Source: Chlorogloeopsis sp. ULAP01 (GTDB lineage: Bacteria; Cyanobacteriota; Cyanobacteriia; Cyanobacteriales; Nostocaceae). Taken from it: a DNA stretch of 64,000 nucleotides. Where the stretch lies: NCBI RefSeq assembly GCF_030381805.1, contig NZ_JAUDRH010000004.1, positions 248,001 to 312,000 on the forward strand, in the 5' to 3' direction. The notes beneath the pieces are model-generated. The model was given only the letters and a program-made list of their open reading frames with translations. It was not told where the DNA came from and did not search any database. Position numbers and translations under genes: made by a program. Shown here one piece after another: positions 27,087 to 36,328 of the stretch; the first letter of the stretch is position 1; each line of letters begins with the position of its first letter.

Positions 27087-27899
27087 ATGCGTCGGTTGTC
27101 ATTCGTTTTGTCCGCAGCTTTACTGCTTAATTTGTTCGCCATTACTAAATCCAGTAGTATTACCTTTGGCGAGTCAGATGAAGGACGTCACCCTAATGTT
27201 GGCGCCCTCTCGGCTGATTTTGATGGTACAGGTACGAAATCTGCCTTCTGTACGGGTACTTTGGTTGCGCCGAGGGTTGTGCTAACAGCAGCACACTGCC
27301 TTGACTTTCTCCCTGGCTACGGCGTTAGTACAGTTTACGTTAGCTTCAATCAAACGTTCGATCAATCCAATACATTTTACAGTGGTAGTTACGTTCCCCA
27401 CCCAGAATACGGCAAAAATCAGAACGATCCGAAGGATATCGGTGTCATCCTGTTAAATGAGGAACCACTACAACCTGGGACGTTAATACCGCTACCTCTA
27501 GCCAAGCTGCCTCAGGCTGGTTTACTTGATAACTTGAAGGCTCAAGGAAAGCTTAAAAATCAAGTTTTTACTGCTGTCGGTTATGGACAAGTGCGTGAGA
27601 CAAAGCGTTTGGGGCCACGGGCAATCATGGATAATGCTAATCGAAACATGGTACTGCAAACATTCCAGGCGTTGAACAAAGCTTGGTTGCGGTTGTCTCA
27701 AAATCCCTCGACGGGAGATGGTGGCACTTGTTACGGCGACTCTGGCGGGCCACATTTCCTTGGCGGCGCGGAATCAGACCTGATTGTAGCAATTACTAGC
27801 ACGGGTGACACTGTTTGCCGAGCCACTGATGTAGATTATCGGCTGGATACGCCTTCAGCACGTAATTTTTTGCAGCAGTTTGGAGTTCAACTGCCCTAG
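27087..27899 (+). CDS. secreted trypsin-like serine protease
   Basis: A 270-residue S1-family protease. An N-terminal signal peptide (RRLSFVLSAALLLNLFAIT) is followed by a chymotrypsin fold. All three catalytic residues are visible: His in VLTAAHCLDF, Asp in NDPKDIGVILL, Ser in TCYGDSGGPHFLGG. Cysteines near these sites suggest disulphides, as expected outside the cytoplasm. The start is the ATG at 27087 with AAGGGG upstream. It stands alone, with a small MITE-like insertion downstream, so no operon context for its target. Confidence 0.9.
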   Translation: MRRLSFVLSAALLLNLFAITKSSSITFGESDEGRHPNVGALSADFDGTGTKSAFCTGTLVAPRVVLTAAHCLDFLPGYGVSTVYVSFNQTFDQSNTFYSGSYVPHPEYGKNQNDPKDIGVILLNEEPLQPGTLIPLPLAKLPQAGLLDNLKAQGKLKNQVFTAVGYGQVRETKRLGPRAIMDNANRNMVLQTFQALNKAWLRLSQNPSTGDGGTCYGDSGGPHFLGGAESDLIVAITSTGDTVCRATDVDYRLDTPSARNFLQQFGVQLP

Positions 27900-27965
27900 T
27901 TTATGTAATTTAAATAACAATGCTATCTGCGTGAAAGTGGTGTTCGCTCAACTAACAACCCGCTT

Positions 27966-28072
27966 AGAATTTGGGCGTTGCTGAATCAGGGAATGATTTT
28001 GCCCTATTTTGAGCGAATTATTAATAGTTTCAGTCCCTAATTCATCTCGCATTTATGCAACACCAGAATTTG
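27966..28072. mobile_element. small MITE-like element with 8-bp target duplication
   Basis: A 91-base element (27974-28064) is flanked by perfect 8-base direct repeats AGAATTTG (27966-27973 and 28065-28072). Its ends are inverted repeats starting GGCGTTGC and GGTGTTGC, with partial similarity for about 23 bases (14 of 23 matching). It carries no coding sequence. This is the signature of a non-autonomous insertion (MITE) with an 8-bp duplication; the GGYGTTGC end recalls some IS termini but the parent family cannot be named here. The insertion abuts the stop codon of the phytochrome gene. Confidence 0.75.
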
Positions 28073-30571
28073 TTACATCGGTAGTTCAATCCGAAACTCT
28101 GCACCCTTACCTAAACTAGAAATACAAGTAATTTGTCCTTGATGTTTTTCTATAATCTGGTGGCTAATAGCCAGACTCATTCCCCGCAGACGCTGATCTC
28201 CAGACTTTGTTGTGAAGATGGGATCAAAGATTCTCGGTTGAATATCTTCTGCTATTCCAATTCCATTATCGATTATTTGGATCAACACTTTTTTCTCTGT
28301 TACTGATGGGCGATCGCTACTAACCACAGATGTGCGAATTGTAATCTTGCTTGGATTGATGGCAATTTCATCCAGTGTATGCTGACGATGGCGCTCCTCC
28401 AGCGCGTCGATCGCATTTGTGAGCAGAGCCATAAACACCTGATTAAGTTCACTGGCATAGCATTCAATCAATGGTAGATAGCTGTATTCTTTCACCACTT
28501 GAATTTCTGGTAAGCCCAATCTTGCCTTGAATCGATTGCTCAGAATCAACAATGTACTGTCTAATCCGTCATGAATATCTACAGACTTGAGCTTTGCCTC
28601 ATCCAGGCGTGAAAAGTTTCGCAATGAGTGAACAATATCGCGGATGCGGCTTGCACCTGCTTGCATTGACTGCAACAGCTTGGGTAGATCTTCTCGAACA
28701 AACTCAACGTTAGTCGCCTCCAACTCTTGTTGTAGTTCAGAACCTGGTGTAGTTAATTCCTGTTGGTAAAGATGCAGTAGGTTGAGCAAATTATTTATAT
28801 AAGCATCAGCATGAGCAAGATTGCCATAGATAAAGTTGATTGGATTATTGATTTCATGGGCAATTCCTGCAACCAGTTGCCCCAAGCTCGACATTTTTGC
28901 ACTTTGAATCAAGCGAACTTGAGTGTGTTGCAGTTCCTGCAATGCCTGCTCTAACTGCATCGCTTTCTCACGCTGCTGGGCTTCAGATTGCCGCAATGCC
29001 TGATTTAACTTGGCAAGTTCATTCGCTTGACGCAACACAATGCCAACTAGGGCAGTTCTCAACTCATCTACAGCTTCCACTTCACAAGGCTTCCAGGGTT
29101 GCGAGGTTAGCTGTACAGTTTCTTGCCATAGTTCAAATGAGCCGCGAGGCGAAAGCCGCTCGGTTCCATCCTCGGCAATTTCCACTGACTTGTTCGGATT
29201 GCCAGCCCAATTAACGGTGTGAATAACTTCTGGGCGAAACCATAATACATATTGGCTCGCAGAGATAGCGATCGCCAACAATCCACTAGCAACTTCTTTG
29301 AAAGTTTTCGCTTCTGGATAAAGCTGAGGCAGTGAATTTGTCTGGAACACGGTTTGTGTCATGGTTTGAGTTAACCACTCAACCAAGGCTTGAATCTCTT
29401 CTGGTTTAGGCGTGTTGCCAATTACCTTACAATCGCCATTGAACCAAATTCCAGCACCGCCAGCTTGCGCCAAATTAAGTAAATTAGGTTGATACTTTAG
29501 CAAGCCATCAGTAAAGTTATTTTCAAAATTATTTTCAGCAAATACATACTCAATTAGTTTGTTCTGAATAGATTTTAAGTAAAGCTTGTAGTCTTGATCT
29601 TCATTAGCTTCCAAATAGGGAATTTGTGACGACATTACCTGCCCGATAAATTCACACGCTGTTCTGACTTCGTAGGCAATCTGCTTGGGGGAATAGTGAT
29701 GGCAGGCAATTAATCCCCACAACTTTTGTTCGGCAATTAACGAAATTGACATAGATGCACCCACCCCCATATTTTTGAGATATTGAATATGAAGGGGAGA
29801 GACGCTTCTGAGGACTGAAAAACTCAAGTCTAGCGATTGATCGTATAGATGTGCAGTTGTAGGAATAATTTCCACAGGCTGATAGTTCACATCAGCAATG
29901 AGTCGAATCCAGTTCTGTAGATAAAGTCGCCTTGCCTGTTTGGGTACATCAGAAGCGGGATAGCGCAACCCCAGAAATGCTGACAATGTGTCCGATTTTT
30001 CTTCCGCAACGATTGTCCCATGTCCTTCTGGGTCGAATTTATAGATCATTACCCGATCCATGCCAGTCAGCTTGCGAATCTCCCTGACAGCTGTTTGACA
30101 TAATTCTTCTAGGGTTTTTGCTTTCTGGATGCTGCTAGCGGAGGTTCTCACCAGATGGTAAAGATCCAAAAAAGATAGAACTTCTGGCGTGAGTGAATGC
30201 TCTAGTTCTAAAATTAATAACCCGTGAGAACGATGGGCAATACCATTGCAAAGAAAAGACTTGTTCTCAAGCTTAAGCGACAGTTTCAGAGGATTGACAT
30301 TCTCAAGTTCAGGTTGCGATAGGCTTTGTTTCAATGAATCAAATGCATAAGAATCGAGCAAATTACCCAAACTTTGATTAAGTAAACTTTCTGGTGATAC
30401 TCCTAAAAAACTTAGGGTATTGCTACTAACCCGCAAAATTTTTAGATCCGGTTCTTGTAATACAAACAATACACCATGGGGTTGAATCGAACCAGGAATA
30501 TGAATGGGTTCGCGATCACAGTTTGTTAAATCAACAATTTGAATCGTAGAATCTTCGTTGCTGCTATTCAT
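28073..30571 (-). CDS. bacteriophytochrome histidine kinase (biliverdin type)
   Basis: An 832-residue red/far-red photoreceptor kinase. The N-terminal Cys of TNCDREPIHIPGSIQPHG is the biliverdin-attachment position of bacteriophytochromes. PAS (about 15-120), GAF (about 140-305, with RYPASDVP and CHHYSPKQ) and PHY (about 320-505) domains follow. In GAF the position used by Cph1-type proteins reads SPLHIQYLKNMGV, without Cys, which supports biliverdin. A coiled coil leads to the HisKA box (GIAHEINNPINF, phospho-acceptor His) and a HATPase domain (N-box LLTNAIDALEE, G1 IIDNGIGIAED). The G2 region reads GDQRLRGMSLAISHQI instead of the usual G-x-G-L-G-L, so kinase activity may be altered. No response regulator is adjacent. 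Confidence 0.92.
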   Translation of the reverse strand: MNSSNEDSTIQIVDLTNCDREPIHIPGSIQPHGVLFVLQEPDLKILRVSSNTLSFLGVSPESLLNQSLGNLLDSYAFDSLKQSLSQPELENVNPLKLSLKLENKSFLCNGIAHRSHGLLILELEHSLTPEVLSFLDLYHLVRTSASSIQKAKTLEELCQTAVREIRKLTGMDRVMIYKFDPEGHGTIVAEEKSDTLSAFLGLRYPASDVPKQARRLYLQNWIRLIADVNYQPVEIIPTTAHLYDQSLDLSFSVLRSVSPLHIQYLKNMGVGASMSISLIAEQKLWGLIACHHYSPKQIAYEVRTACEFIGQVMSSQIPYLEANEDQDYKLYLKSIQNKLIEYVFAENNFENNFTDGLLKYQPNLLNLAQAGGAGIWFNGDCKVIGNTPKPEEIQALVEWLTQTMTQTVFQTNSLPQLYPEAKTFKEVASGLLAIAISASQYVLWFRPEVIHTVNWAGNPNKSVEIAEDGTERLSPRGSFELWQETVQLTSQPWKPCEVEAVDELRTALVGIVLRQANELAKLNQALRQSEAQQREKAMQLEQALQELQHTQVRLIQSAKMSSLGQLVAGIAHEINNPINFIYGNLAHADAYINNLLNLLHLYQQELTTPGSELQQELEATNVEFVREDLPKLLQSMQAGASRIRDIVHSLRNFSRLDEAKLKSVDIHDGLDSTLLILSNRFKARLGLPEIQVVKEYSYLPLIECYASELNQVFMALLTNAIDALEERHRQHTLDEIAINPSKITIRTSVVSSDRPSVTEKKVLIQIIDNGIGIAEDIQPRIFDPIFTTKSGDQRLRGMSLAISHQIIEKHQGQITCISSLGKGAEFRIELPM

Positions 30572-30660
30572 AAATGGGAATTAACGTAAGCAGTAATTAA
30601 CCAAATTGGTTTGTCTTAGTGTTCCCATTCTTGAAGTGAATAGCACAGTCTGATTAGTCA

Positions 30661-30745
30661 TTTGTTAGTGGTTAGTAGTTAGTAGGTAGGAGTTAATTTT
30701 TACTTGTTAACCCCTATCCCCTGTCTCCTTGTCCCCTCCTGTCCC
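30661..30745. repeat. short repeats between the phytochrome gene and rsmH
   Basis: Left: repeated GTTAGTGGTTAGTAGTTAGTAGG (heptads of the TTAGTGG/TTAGTAG type). Right: CCCCTATCCCCTGTCTCCTTGTCCCC. These are degenerate short tandem repeats of the kind scattered in heterocystous cyanobacteria. Confidence 0.55.
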
Positions 30746-30752
30746 CTCTCCC

Positions 30753-31646
30753 TCACCCAACCTTCTCGGCAATTCTCAATTTGGCAGAACGAGAACGGGG
30801 ATTAATATCAATTTCTTCTGCTTGGGCAATAATTGGCTTTTTCGTCACAATCTTCAATATTGGCGAATTTTTAAAACTATGCTTGACAATCCTGTCTTCC
30901 AAGCTATGAAAACTGATGATTGCGATTCTGCCACCTGAGACGAGAGCATTTGGTACTTTTTCTAAAAAGGTTTCCAGAGATTTTAACTCGTCGTTAACAA
31001 CAATTCGCAGTGCTTGAAAAACACGGGTAGCAGGGTGAATTCTGCCGTAACGGTATTTGGGGGGAACAGAAGATGCGATCGCTTCTGCTAAATCAGTAGT
31101 AGTCTTAAACGGACGCTGTTCGACAATGCGTCTGGCAATGCGCCGCGATAGTCTTTCTTCTCCATATTTAAAGAAAATTTCAGCTAATTCAGCTTCATCC
31201 CAATCATTAATCACATCAGCTGCTGTCAGGGATTGTTGCCTATTCATCCGCATATCTAAACTAGCAGTATGGCGAAAGCTAAAACCCCGCTCTGGCTGAT
31301 CCAGATGATAAGAACTCACACCCAAATCGGCAAGCATACCGTCAAAAGTATGAGATGGGTACTTATAAGCAGCAAAATTACTGTGAATAAAACTAACTCT
31401 CTCCCCAAACTCTGCTAAGTTCTTCTTCGCTGCTGCCAATGCATCTTCATCGCGATCGAGCGCCGTTACTCGTACATCTGGTACCGCTTCAAGAATTAGC
31501 CGAGTATGCCCACCACCACCTACCGTTGCATCAAGATAATTTCCCCTCGAATGCACTGCTAAACCTTCAATAACTTCTTTTGGTAAGACGGGAATATGGG
31601 AAAAAATTGGTTCTTCGATATCTAATGCTTGCGAGGAATGAGACAT
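30753..31646 (-). CDS. rsmH: 16S rRNA (cytosine1402-N4)-methyltransferase RsmH
   Basis: RsmH (MraW) methylates C1402 of 16S rRNA with S-adenosylmethionine. The 297-residue product shows HIPVLPKEVIEGL, the SAM motif YLDATVGGGGHTRLIL, DGMLADLGVSSYHLDQPERGFSF and the C-terminal ISFHSLEDRIVKHSF plus NPRSRSAKLRIAEK. The frame is open upstream for 29 more codons, but only the ATG at 31646 matches the family's usual start, a few residues before the conserved HIPVL. Not in a dcw cluster here, which is usual in cyanobacteria. Length normal. Confidence 0.95.
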   Translation of the reverse strand: MSHSSQALDIEEPIFSHIPVLPKEVIEGLAVHSRGNYLDATVGGGGHTRLILEAVPDVRVTALDRDEDALAAAKKNLAEFGERVSFIHSNFAAYKYPSHTFDGMLADLGVSSYHLDQPERGFSFRHTASLDMRMNRQQSLTAADVINDWDEAELAEIFFKYGEERLSRRIARRIVEQRPFKTTTDLAEAIASSVPPKYRYGRIHPATRVFQALRIVVNDELKSLETFLEKVPNALVSGGRIAIISFHSLEDRIVKHSFKNSPILKIVTKKPIIAQAEEIDINPRSRSAKLRIAEKVG

Positions 31647-32041
31647 ATAAACTGGTGCAGAAATGGACAATGAGGACACGAACTTCAACGACACGGACGA
31701 GTTCAATATTGAGTATCTGAACCAATATATCAAAATGCTCTTGATTTAAAGTCATACTTATGCATAGCAGCGTAATCAAACACCAATGGAACCTATAGCA
31801 ATCTTCTAGAATGCTTATAGATAGTTCTGTAAGTAGAAATCAGCTTGCCTACACCCATCTCAATATAATTAGATTAGTTAAATGCAATCAAAACGCATGA
31901 ATCCCACAACATAAATTTGTTGATTTTAGGGTATTCGTAGCAAATATATCTTCAAAAGGCCACCCGAACTCAAAAAGTCAAACACATTTCCAAGTAGGGG
32001 TTACTGGCTTCATCGTTCACAAACGGGAGAACACTGAATTT
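31647..32041. other. 395-base divergent region between rsmH and ndhH
   Basis: Contains the promoters of rsmH and ndhH. The part next to rsmH is open in frame but is not conserved-looking. No element recognised; CGGGAG lies ahead of the ndhH start. Confidence 0.5.
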
Positions 32042-33226
32042 ATGGCAAGAATAGAAACCCGCACTGAACCTATGGTGCTGAACATGGGGCCTCACCATCC
32101 CTCAATGCACGGGGTTCTGCGGTTAATTGTGACTTTGGATGGCGAGGATGTCGTTGATTGTGAACCGGTAATCGGCTACTTGCATCGGGGAATGGAAAAA
32201 ATTGCGGAAAACCGCACCAATCTCCAGTATGTCCCCTATGTGAGTCGTTGGGACTATGCGGCGGGTATGTTCAATGAAGCCGTTACCGTTAATGCTCCAG
32301 AAAAGTTAGCGGGCATTACCGTTCCCAAACGCGCCAGTTACATCCGCGTGATTATGCTGGAGTTAAACCGCATCGCCAACCACTTGTTGTGGTTTGGCCC
32401 TTTCCTTGCGGACGTAGGCGCTCAAACTCCCTTTTTCTATCAGTTCCGCGAACGAGAAATGATTTACGATCTGTGGGAAGCAGCCACAGGTTATCGCATG
32501 GTTAACAATAACTACTTCCGGATTGGAGGAGTAGCAGTTGACTTGCCCTATGGTTGGGTTGACAAGTGCATGGACTTCTGCGACTACTTCTTGCCCAAGG
32601 TAGACGAGTACGAGCGCTTGGTTACCAATAACCCCATCTTCCGCCGTCGGGTAGAGGGTATTGGCACCATCACCCGCGATGAGGCAATTAACTGGGGACT
32701 TTCTGGGCCGATGCTACGTGCTTCTGGCGTGAAGTGGGATTTGCGCAAAGTAGACCATTATGAATGTTACGATGACTTCGACTGGGAAGTCCAGTGGGAA
32801 ACTGCTGGTGATTGTTTAGCCCGTTATATGGTGCGGATGCGGGAAATGCGCGAATCTGTGAAGATTCTCAAGCAAGCTCTAAAAGCGCTTCCGGGAGGCC
32901 CATACGAAAATTTGGAAGCCAAGCGGATGCAAGCTGGGCCTAAATCTGAGTGGGATGCGTTTGATTATCAGTATATTGCCAAGAAAGTTGCTCCTACCTT
33001 TAAAATTCCCAAAGGTGAAATCTACTCCCGTGTAGAAAGCGGCAAAGGAGAATTGGGAATTTATTTGGTTGGGGATGATAACGTTTTCCCTTGGCGTTGG
33101 AAGGTTCGCCCGGCAGATTTCAATAACCTACAAATTCTTCCTCATCTGCTGCGGGGTGTGAAGGTAGCAGATATTGTAGTGATTTTGGGTAGTATTGATG
33201 TGATTATGGGGTCGGTAGACCGCTAA
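32042..33226 (+). CDS. ndhH: NAD(P)H-quinone oxidoreductase subunit H
   Basis: NdhH is the 49-kDa-type subunit of the NDH-1 complex of the thylakoid membrane, lining the plastoquinone site and serving respiration, cyclic electron flow and CO2 uptake. The 394-residue product has the N-terminal MGPHHPSMHGVLRL with the quinone-site histidines, PVIGYLHRGMEKIAE, the RLVTNNPIFRRRVEGIG region and the C-terminal VVILGSIDVIMGSVDR. Length and sequence are typical. It stands alone and is followed seven bases later by a terminator. Confidence 0.98.
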   Translation: MARIETRTEPMVLNMGPHHPSMHGVLRLIVTLDGEDVVDCEPVIGYLHRGMEKIAENRTNLQYVPYVSRWDYAAGMFNEAVTVNAPEKLAGITVPKRASYIRVIMLELNRIANHLLWFGPFLADVGAQTPFFYQFREREMIYDLWEAATGYRMVNNNYFRIGGVAVDLPYGWVDKCMDFCDYFLPKVDEYERLVTNNPIFRRRVEGIGTITRDEAINWGLSGPMLRASGVKWDLRKVDHYECYDDFDWEVQWETAGDCLARYMVRMREMRESVKILKQALKALPGGPYENLEAKRMQAGPKSEWDAFDYQYIAKKVAPTFKIPKGEIYSRVESGKGELGIYLVGDDNVFPWRWKVRPADFNNLQILPHLLRGVKVADIVVILGSIDVIMGSVDR

Positions 33227-33232
33227 GTATTA

Positions 33233-33257
33233 GTAGGGTAGGCAATGCCTACTCTAC
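33233..33257 (+). terminator. intrinsic terminator of ndhH
   Basis: GTAGGGTAGGC, three bases, then GCCTACTCTAC form an 11-bp stem with one G-T pair, followed after five bases by TTTATTTTTT. Starts seven bases after the ndhH stop. Its core GTAGGCAATGCCTAC resembles the arms of the hairpin at 54590. Confidence 0.85.
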
Positions 33258-33320
33258 AGCAATTTATTTTTTCCACATCCCAATTCCCATAACTTAGTAA
33301 TCAAAAAGCTGCTTTGATAA

Positions 33321-33372
33321 GGAACAGGGAATCAAGAACTACTGTTACCTGTTCCCTGTTCCCTGTTCCCTA
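33321..33372. repeat. TGTTCCC heptamer repeat with inverted partner
   Basis: TGTTACC followed by three TGTTCCC units (about 33343-33370); GGAACAGGGAA at 33321-33331 is the exact complement of TTCCCTGTTCC within the repeat, so a hairpin can form in either register. Confidence 0.75.
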
Positions 33373-33373
33373 T

Positions 33374-35902
33374 TTACACTTCTGCCACTAATTGTTCTTG
33401 TTCTTTTTCTACAAATACCTGAACACGGGTACGGTACTGTCTCAAAGTTTCATCCACCCAATCGCGATCATGACTGTTGGCGTACAAATGTACGAGTGGT
33501 TCGCTAGCATCTGGTAAAACTAGCACCCAACTGTCATCGTGAGGTTGACAAATTTTTACCCCATCTATTAATTCTAGGTTTTGGGCTGGGTGAGTTTCCA
33601 CTAAGTAGCGCATCAGCGCTCCTTTGGCTGTCCAAGGGCAACGAATTGTGTGAGATCTGTGAATCACACGCGGTAATTCCGCTCGCACAGAAGCAAGCGA
33701 TCGCTCCTGAATTGTCAGCATTTCTATAATCTTGGCGATACAGAACATTGAGTCAAACCCTGGATGCAGTTGCGGGAAAATGAAACCCGTGTCTGCACTA
33801 CCTCCCAAAACTACATTTGTAGTTTTGTAACTTGCTTCCATCAGTGCTGTGGGATTTGCCTTGGTGCGAATCACTCTGCCATCGTGGCGACGGGCAATTT
33901 GTTCTACAGCGCTGGATGCATGCACTGGTACAACGACTGTCCCTCTAGGATTAGAAGTTAAGATCATGTCTACCATGAGTGCTGTTAACATTTCGCCACG
34001 AATCGGTATGCCAGATTCATCGACTAAAATCAGTTGTTCACCATTCGCCGATACTTGAACACCAAAGTTAGCTTTCAATGCCTCCACTACCTGCCCTAAC
34101 TGTGCCAGTAGGGCTTCGCGATCGGTAGTAGACACTGCTGTTTTATTGAGACTAGCATTAAGTACTACCGCATCTGCCCCATATTTATCTAACATTTGCG
34201 GTAGCACCGCACCAGACACGGCATAAACGTAGTCAATTACCACTTTGGCACGACTGTTACGCAGTGTATCAATGTGTAAGAGCTTTTCAAAAGCTGTGCA
34301 ATAAATGTCAACTACTTGGCTGGGATAGGCAACATCACCAATTTCATGAATGAGCGATCGCCGCATATCTTCTTTGAAGTAAGCTCCTTCAATTTTCTTT
34401 TCTTGGGCTTTGGAAATATTAATACCCTTGGCATCCAAAAATTCGATCAAAATGTAATCTGGGCGATCGGGATGCACCCGCACGTGGATACCGCCAGCTA
34501 CTCCCATCGTTGGTATAACTGTCCGCGCGATCGGGATAGCTGTAGCATCCAGGTTCTGAATATTAATACCCACCGACATCAAACCAGCAATTAGCGATCG
34601 GGTAACCATCCGAGAGATATTTCTTTGATCGCGCGAAACTGTGACTTTAGAACCAGGTTTCAAAGTCGAACCATAGGCAGCACCCAACTTCACCGCAAAT
34701 TCTGGGGTAATATCAATATTCGCTAATCCTTGTACACCCCGTTGTCCAAACAAGTTACGTTGAGCAGTGTTACCCCAAATTAAATTAATATTTAAAATTG
34801 CCCCAGACTCTATCTTTTTACTTGGCCAGACTCGTACACTCGGACTAATTTGGGCCTCTTCTCCTACGGTTGATAATGAACCGACTACAGCAGCTTCCAA
34901 TACATGAGCACGACGATCTACACGAGTACCACGAGAAATCACACAAGCCGACAAATGTGCCTCATCGCCTATAATTGCTCCATTCCAAACAATTGGGCGT
35001 TTGAGATTAGCATCAGCGCCGATGGTGACATTATCTCCAATTACGGTTCCTGCTTCAATATTAACTCTGGCACCGATGCGACAATTGTCACCAATAATGG
35101 CAGGAGTTTCAACTATAGCAGAGGGGTCTATATAAGTATTTTGACCAACCCATAAGCCTGGAGAAATTTCCTGATAAGGAAAGTCAAGTTTCACTTTCCG
35201 ATCTAAAGCATCATATTGAGCATCTCGATAGGCGTCTAAGTGACCAACATCGCACCAGTAGCCTTTAGCGATGTAACCATACATTGGCTCGCCTTTTTCT
35301 AGTAATAACGGAAATAAATCTTTAGAGAAGTCAGATTCTTGATTAGCGGGTAAGTACTCTAAAACTTCTGGTTCTAGAATATAAGCGCCGGTGTTAACAG
35401 TATCAGAAAAGATTTCGCTAGTAGAAGGTTTTTCTAAAAAACGGCGAATTCTGTCTTCTTCATCAGTAATTACGACTCCAAATTCAATTGGATTGGGAAC
35501 GCGGGTTAAAATCAAAGTTGCTTTTGATTTTTTTTGTTTGTGAAATTCAATTGCTGCACTCAGGTCAAAATCTGTAATACTATCTCCACTAATTACCAAA
35601 AATGTTTCATCCAAAAGTTCGGCAATATTTTTCACGCAGCCAGCAGTACCCAAAGGTTGATCTTCTTCTACAGCGTAAGTAATTTGTACGCCAAAATCAT
35701 TACCGTCTTGAAAATAATCCCGTAAAGCATCAGGTAAATAATGCAGTGTAGCAATTATTTCTGTGATTTCGTGTCGTTTGAGAAGATTAATAATATGTTC
35801 GGCAATCGGTCGGTTTAGAATTGGTACCATCGGTTTCGGGAGATCGCAAGTTAGCGGACGAAGTCGCGTTCCCGATCCTCCTGCCATCAGTACTGCTCGC
35901 AT
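33374..35902 (-). CDS. mannose-1-phosphate guanylyltransferase-like protein with LbH and degenerate phosphomannomutase domain
   Basis: An 842-residue three-part protein. An N-terminal nucleotidyltransferase domain (about 1-235) carries AGGSGTRLRPLTCDLPKPMVPI and an intact core, so it should make an NDP-sugar such as GDP-mannose. A left-handed beta-helix of hexapeptide repeats follows (about 245-370). The C-terminal 470 residues have the phosphomannomutase/phosphoglucomutase fold, but the catalytic TASHNP loop is VHPDRPDY, the metal loop DGDADR is SANGE (before QLILVDESG), and the sugar loop GGExSGH is GGSADTG. It therefore looks catalytically dead and may be regulatory. Neighbours give no pathway. 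Confidence 0.9.
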   Translation of the reverse strand: MRAVLMAGGSGTRLRPLTCDLPKPMVPILNRPIAEHIINLLKRHEITEIIATLHYLPDALRDYFQDGNDFGVQITYAVEEDQPLGTAGCVKNIAELLDETFLVISGDSITDFDLSAAIEFHKQKKSKATLILTRVPNPIEFGVVITDEEDRIRRFLEKPSTSEIFSDTVNTGAYILEPEVLEYLPANQESDFSKDLFPLLLEKGEPMYGYIAKGYWCDVGHLDAYRDAQYDALDRKVKLDFPYQEISPGLWVGQNTYIDPSAIVETPAIIGDNCRIGARVNIEAGTVIGDNVTIGADANLKRPIVWNGAIIGDEAHLSACVISRGTRVDRRAHVLEAAVVGSLSTVGEEAQISPSVRVWPSKKIESGAILNINLIWGNTAQRNLFGQRGVQGLANIDITPEFAVKLGAAYGSTLKPGSKVTVSRDQRNISRMVTRSLIAGLMSVGINIQNLDATAIPIARTVIPTMGVAGGIHVRVHPDRPDYILIEFLDAKGINISKAQEKKIEGAYFKEDMRRSLIHEIGDVAYPSQVVDIYCTAFEKLLHIDTLRNSRAKVVIDYVYAVSGAVLPQMLDKYGADAVVLNASLNKTAVSTTDREALLAQLGQVVEALKANFGVQVSANGEQLILVDESGIPIRGEMLTALMVDMILTSNPRGTVVVPVHASSAVEQIARRHDGRVIRTKANPTALMEASYKTTNVVLGGSADTGFIFPQLHPGFDSMFCIAKIIEMLTIQERSLASVRAELPRVIHRSHTIRCPWTAKGALMRYLVETHPAQNLELIDGVKICQPHDDSWVLVLPDASEPLVHLYANSHDRDWVDETLRQYRTRVQVFVEKEQEQLVAEV

Positions 35903-36328
35903 ACAATCCTCCTTGAGCTATTTGCACCACTTGCTGCGTTAAGACCAATCAGATAAACTTTTTCTTCTTTCTTTAGTCTCCTACGGATGTTGAAATTTGA
36001 GGAACTTCCACAAGATGCATCTAGGAAGACGTAAGTAAAACTACTCTCCACACTAGCTTGTTTGGTAGGGGATAGGGAACAGGAGAACATGGAGACAAAA
36101 AGATCCGGGGACACGGAGAAGAATTCTTCCCTATCTTCCCTATCTTCCTCACCCACTCTCTAGGGCGCTCCCAAGGCACTGCCCCTATTTCTCCCTCTCC
36201 CCTCGCTACTCAGGGGAAGGCTGATTTAAACTGGGGTATAGAGGTTTATAAATTGACTGAAATGCCGAACTACGGTGTTTAAGTATGTTTTATTAATGTT
36301 GGTGATGGAATACCACAGTAGTGTGGGA
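35903..36328. other. gap with degenerate G-rich/C-rich repeats
   Basis: GGGGATAGGGAACAGGAG and related units at 36069-36120 face CTTCCCTATCTTCCCTATC at 36124-36150, an imperfect inverted repeat of the short-tandem type. A minus-strand frame of 89 codons here is low-complexity and not credible. Confidence 0.5.

Noticed and set aside
35887..36156. 89-codon minus-strand frame upstream of the nucleotidyltransferase
   Set aside because: Low-complexity sequence derived from G-rich/C-rich repeats; overlaps the start of the real gene.
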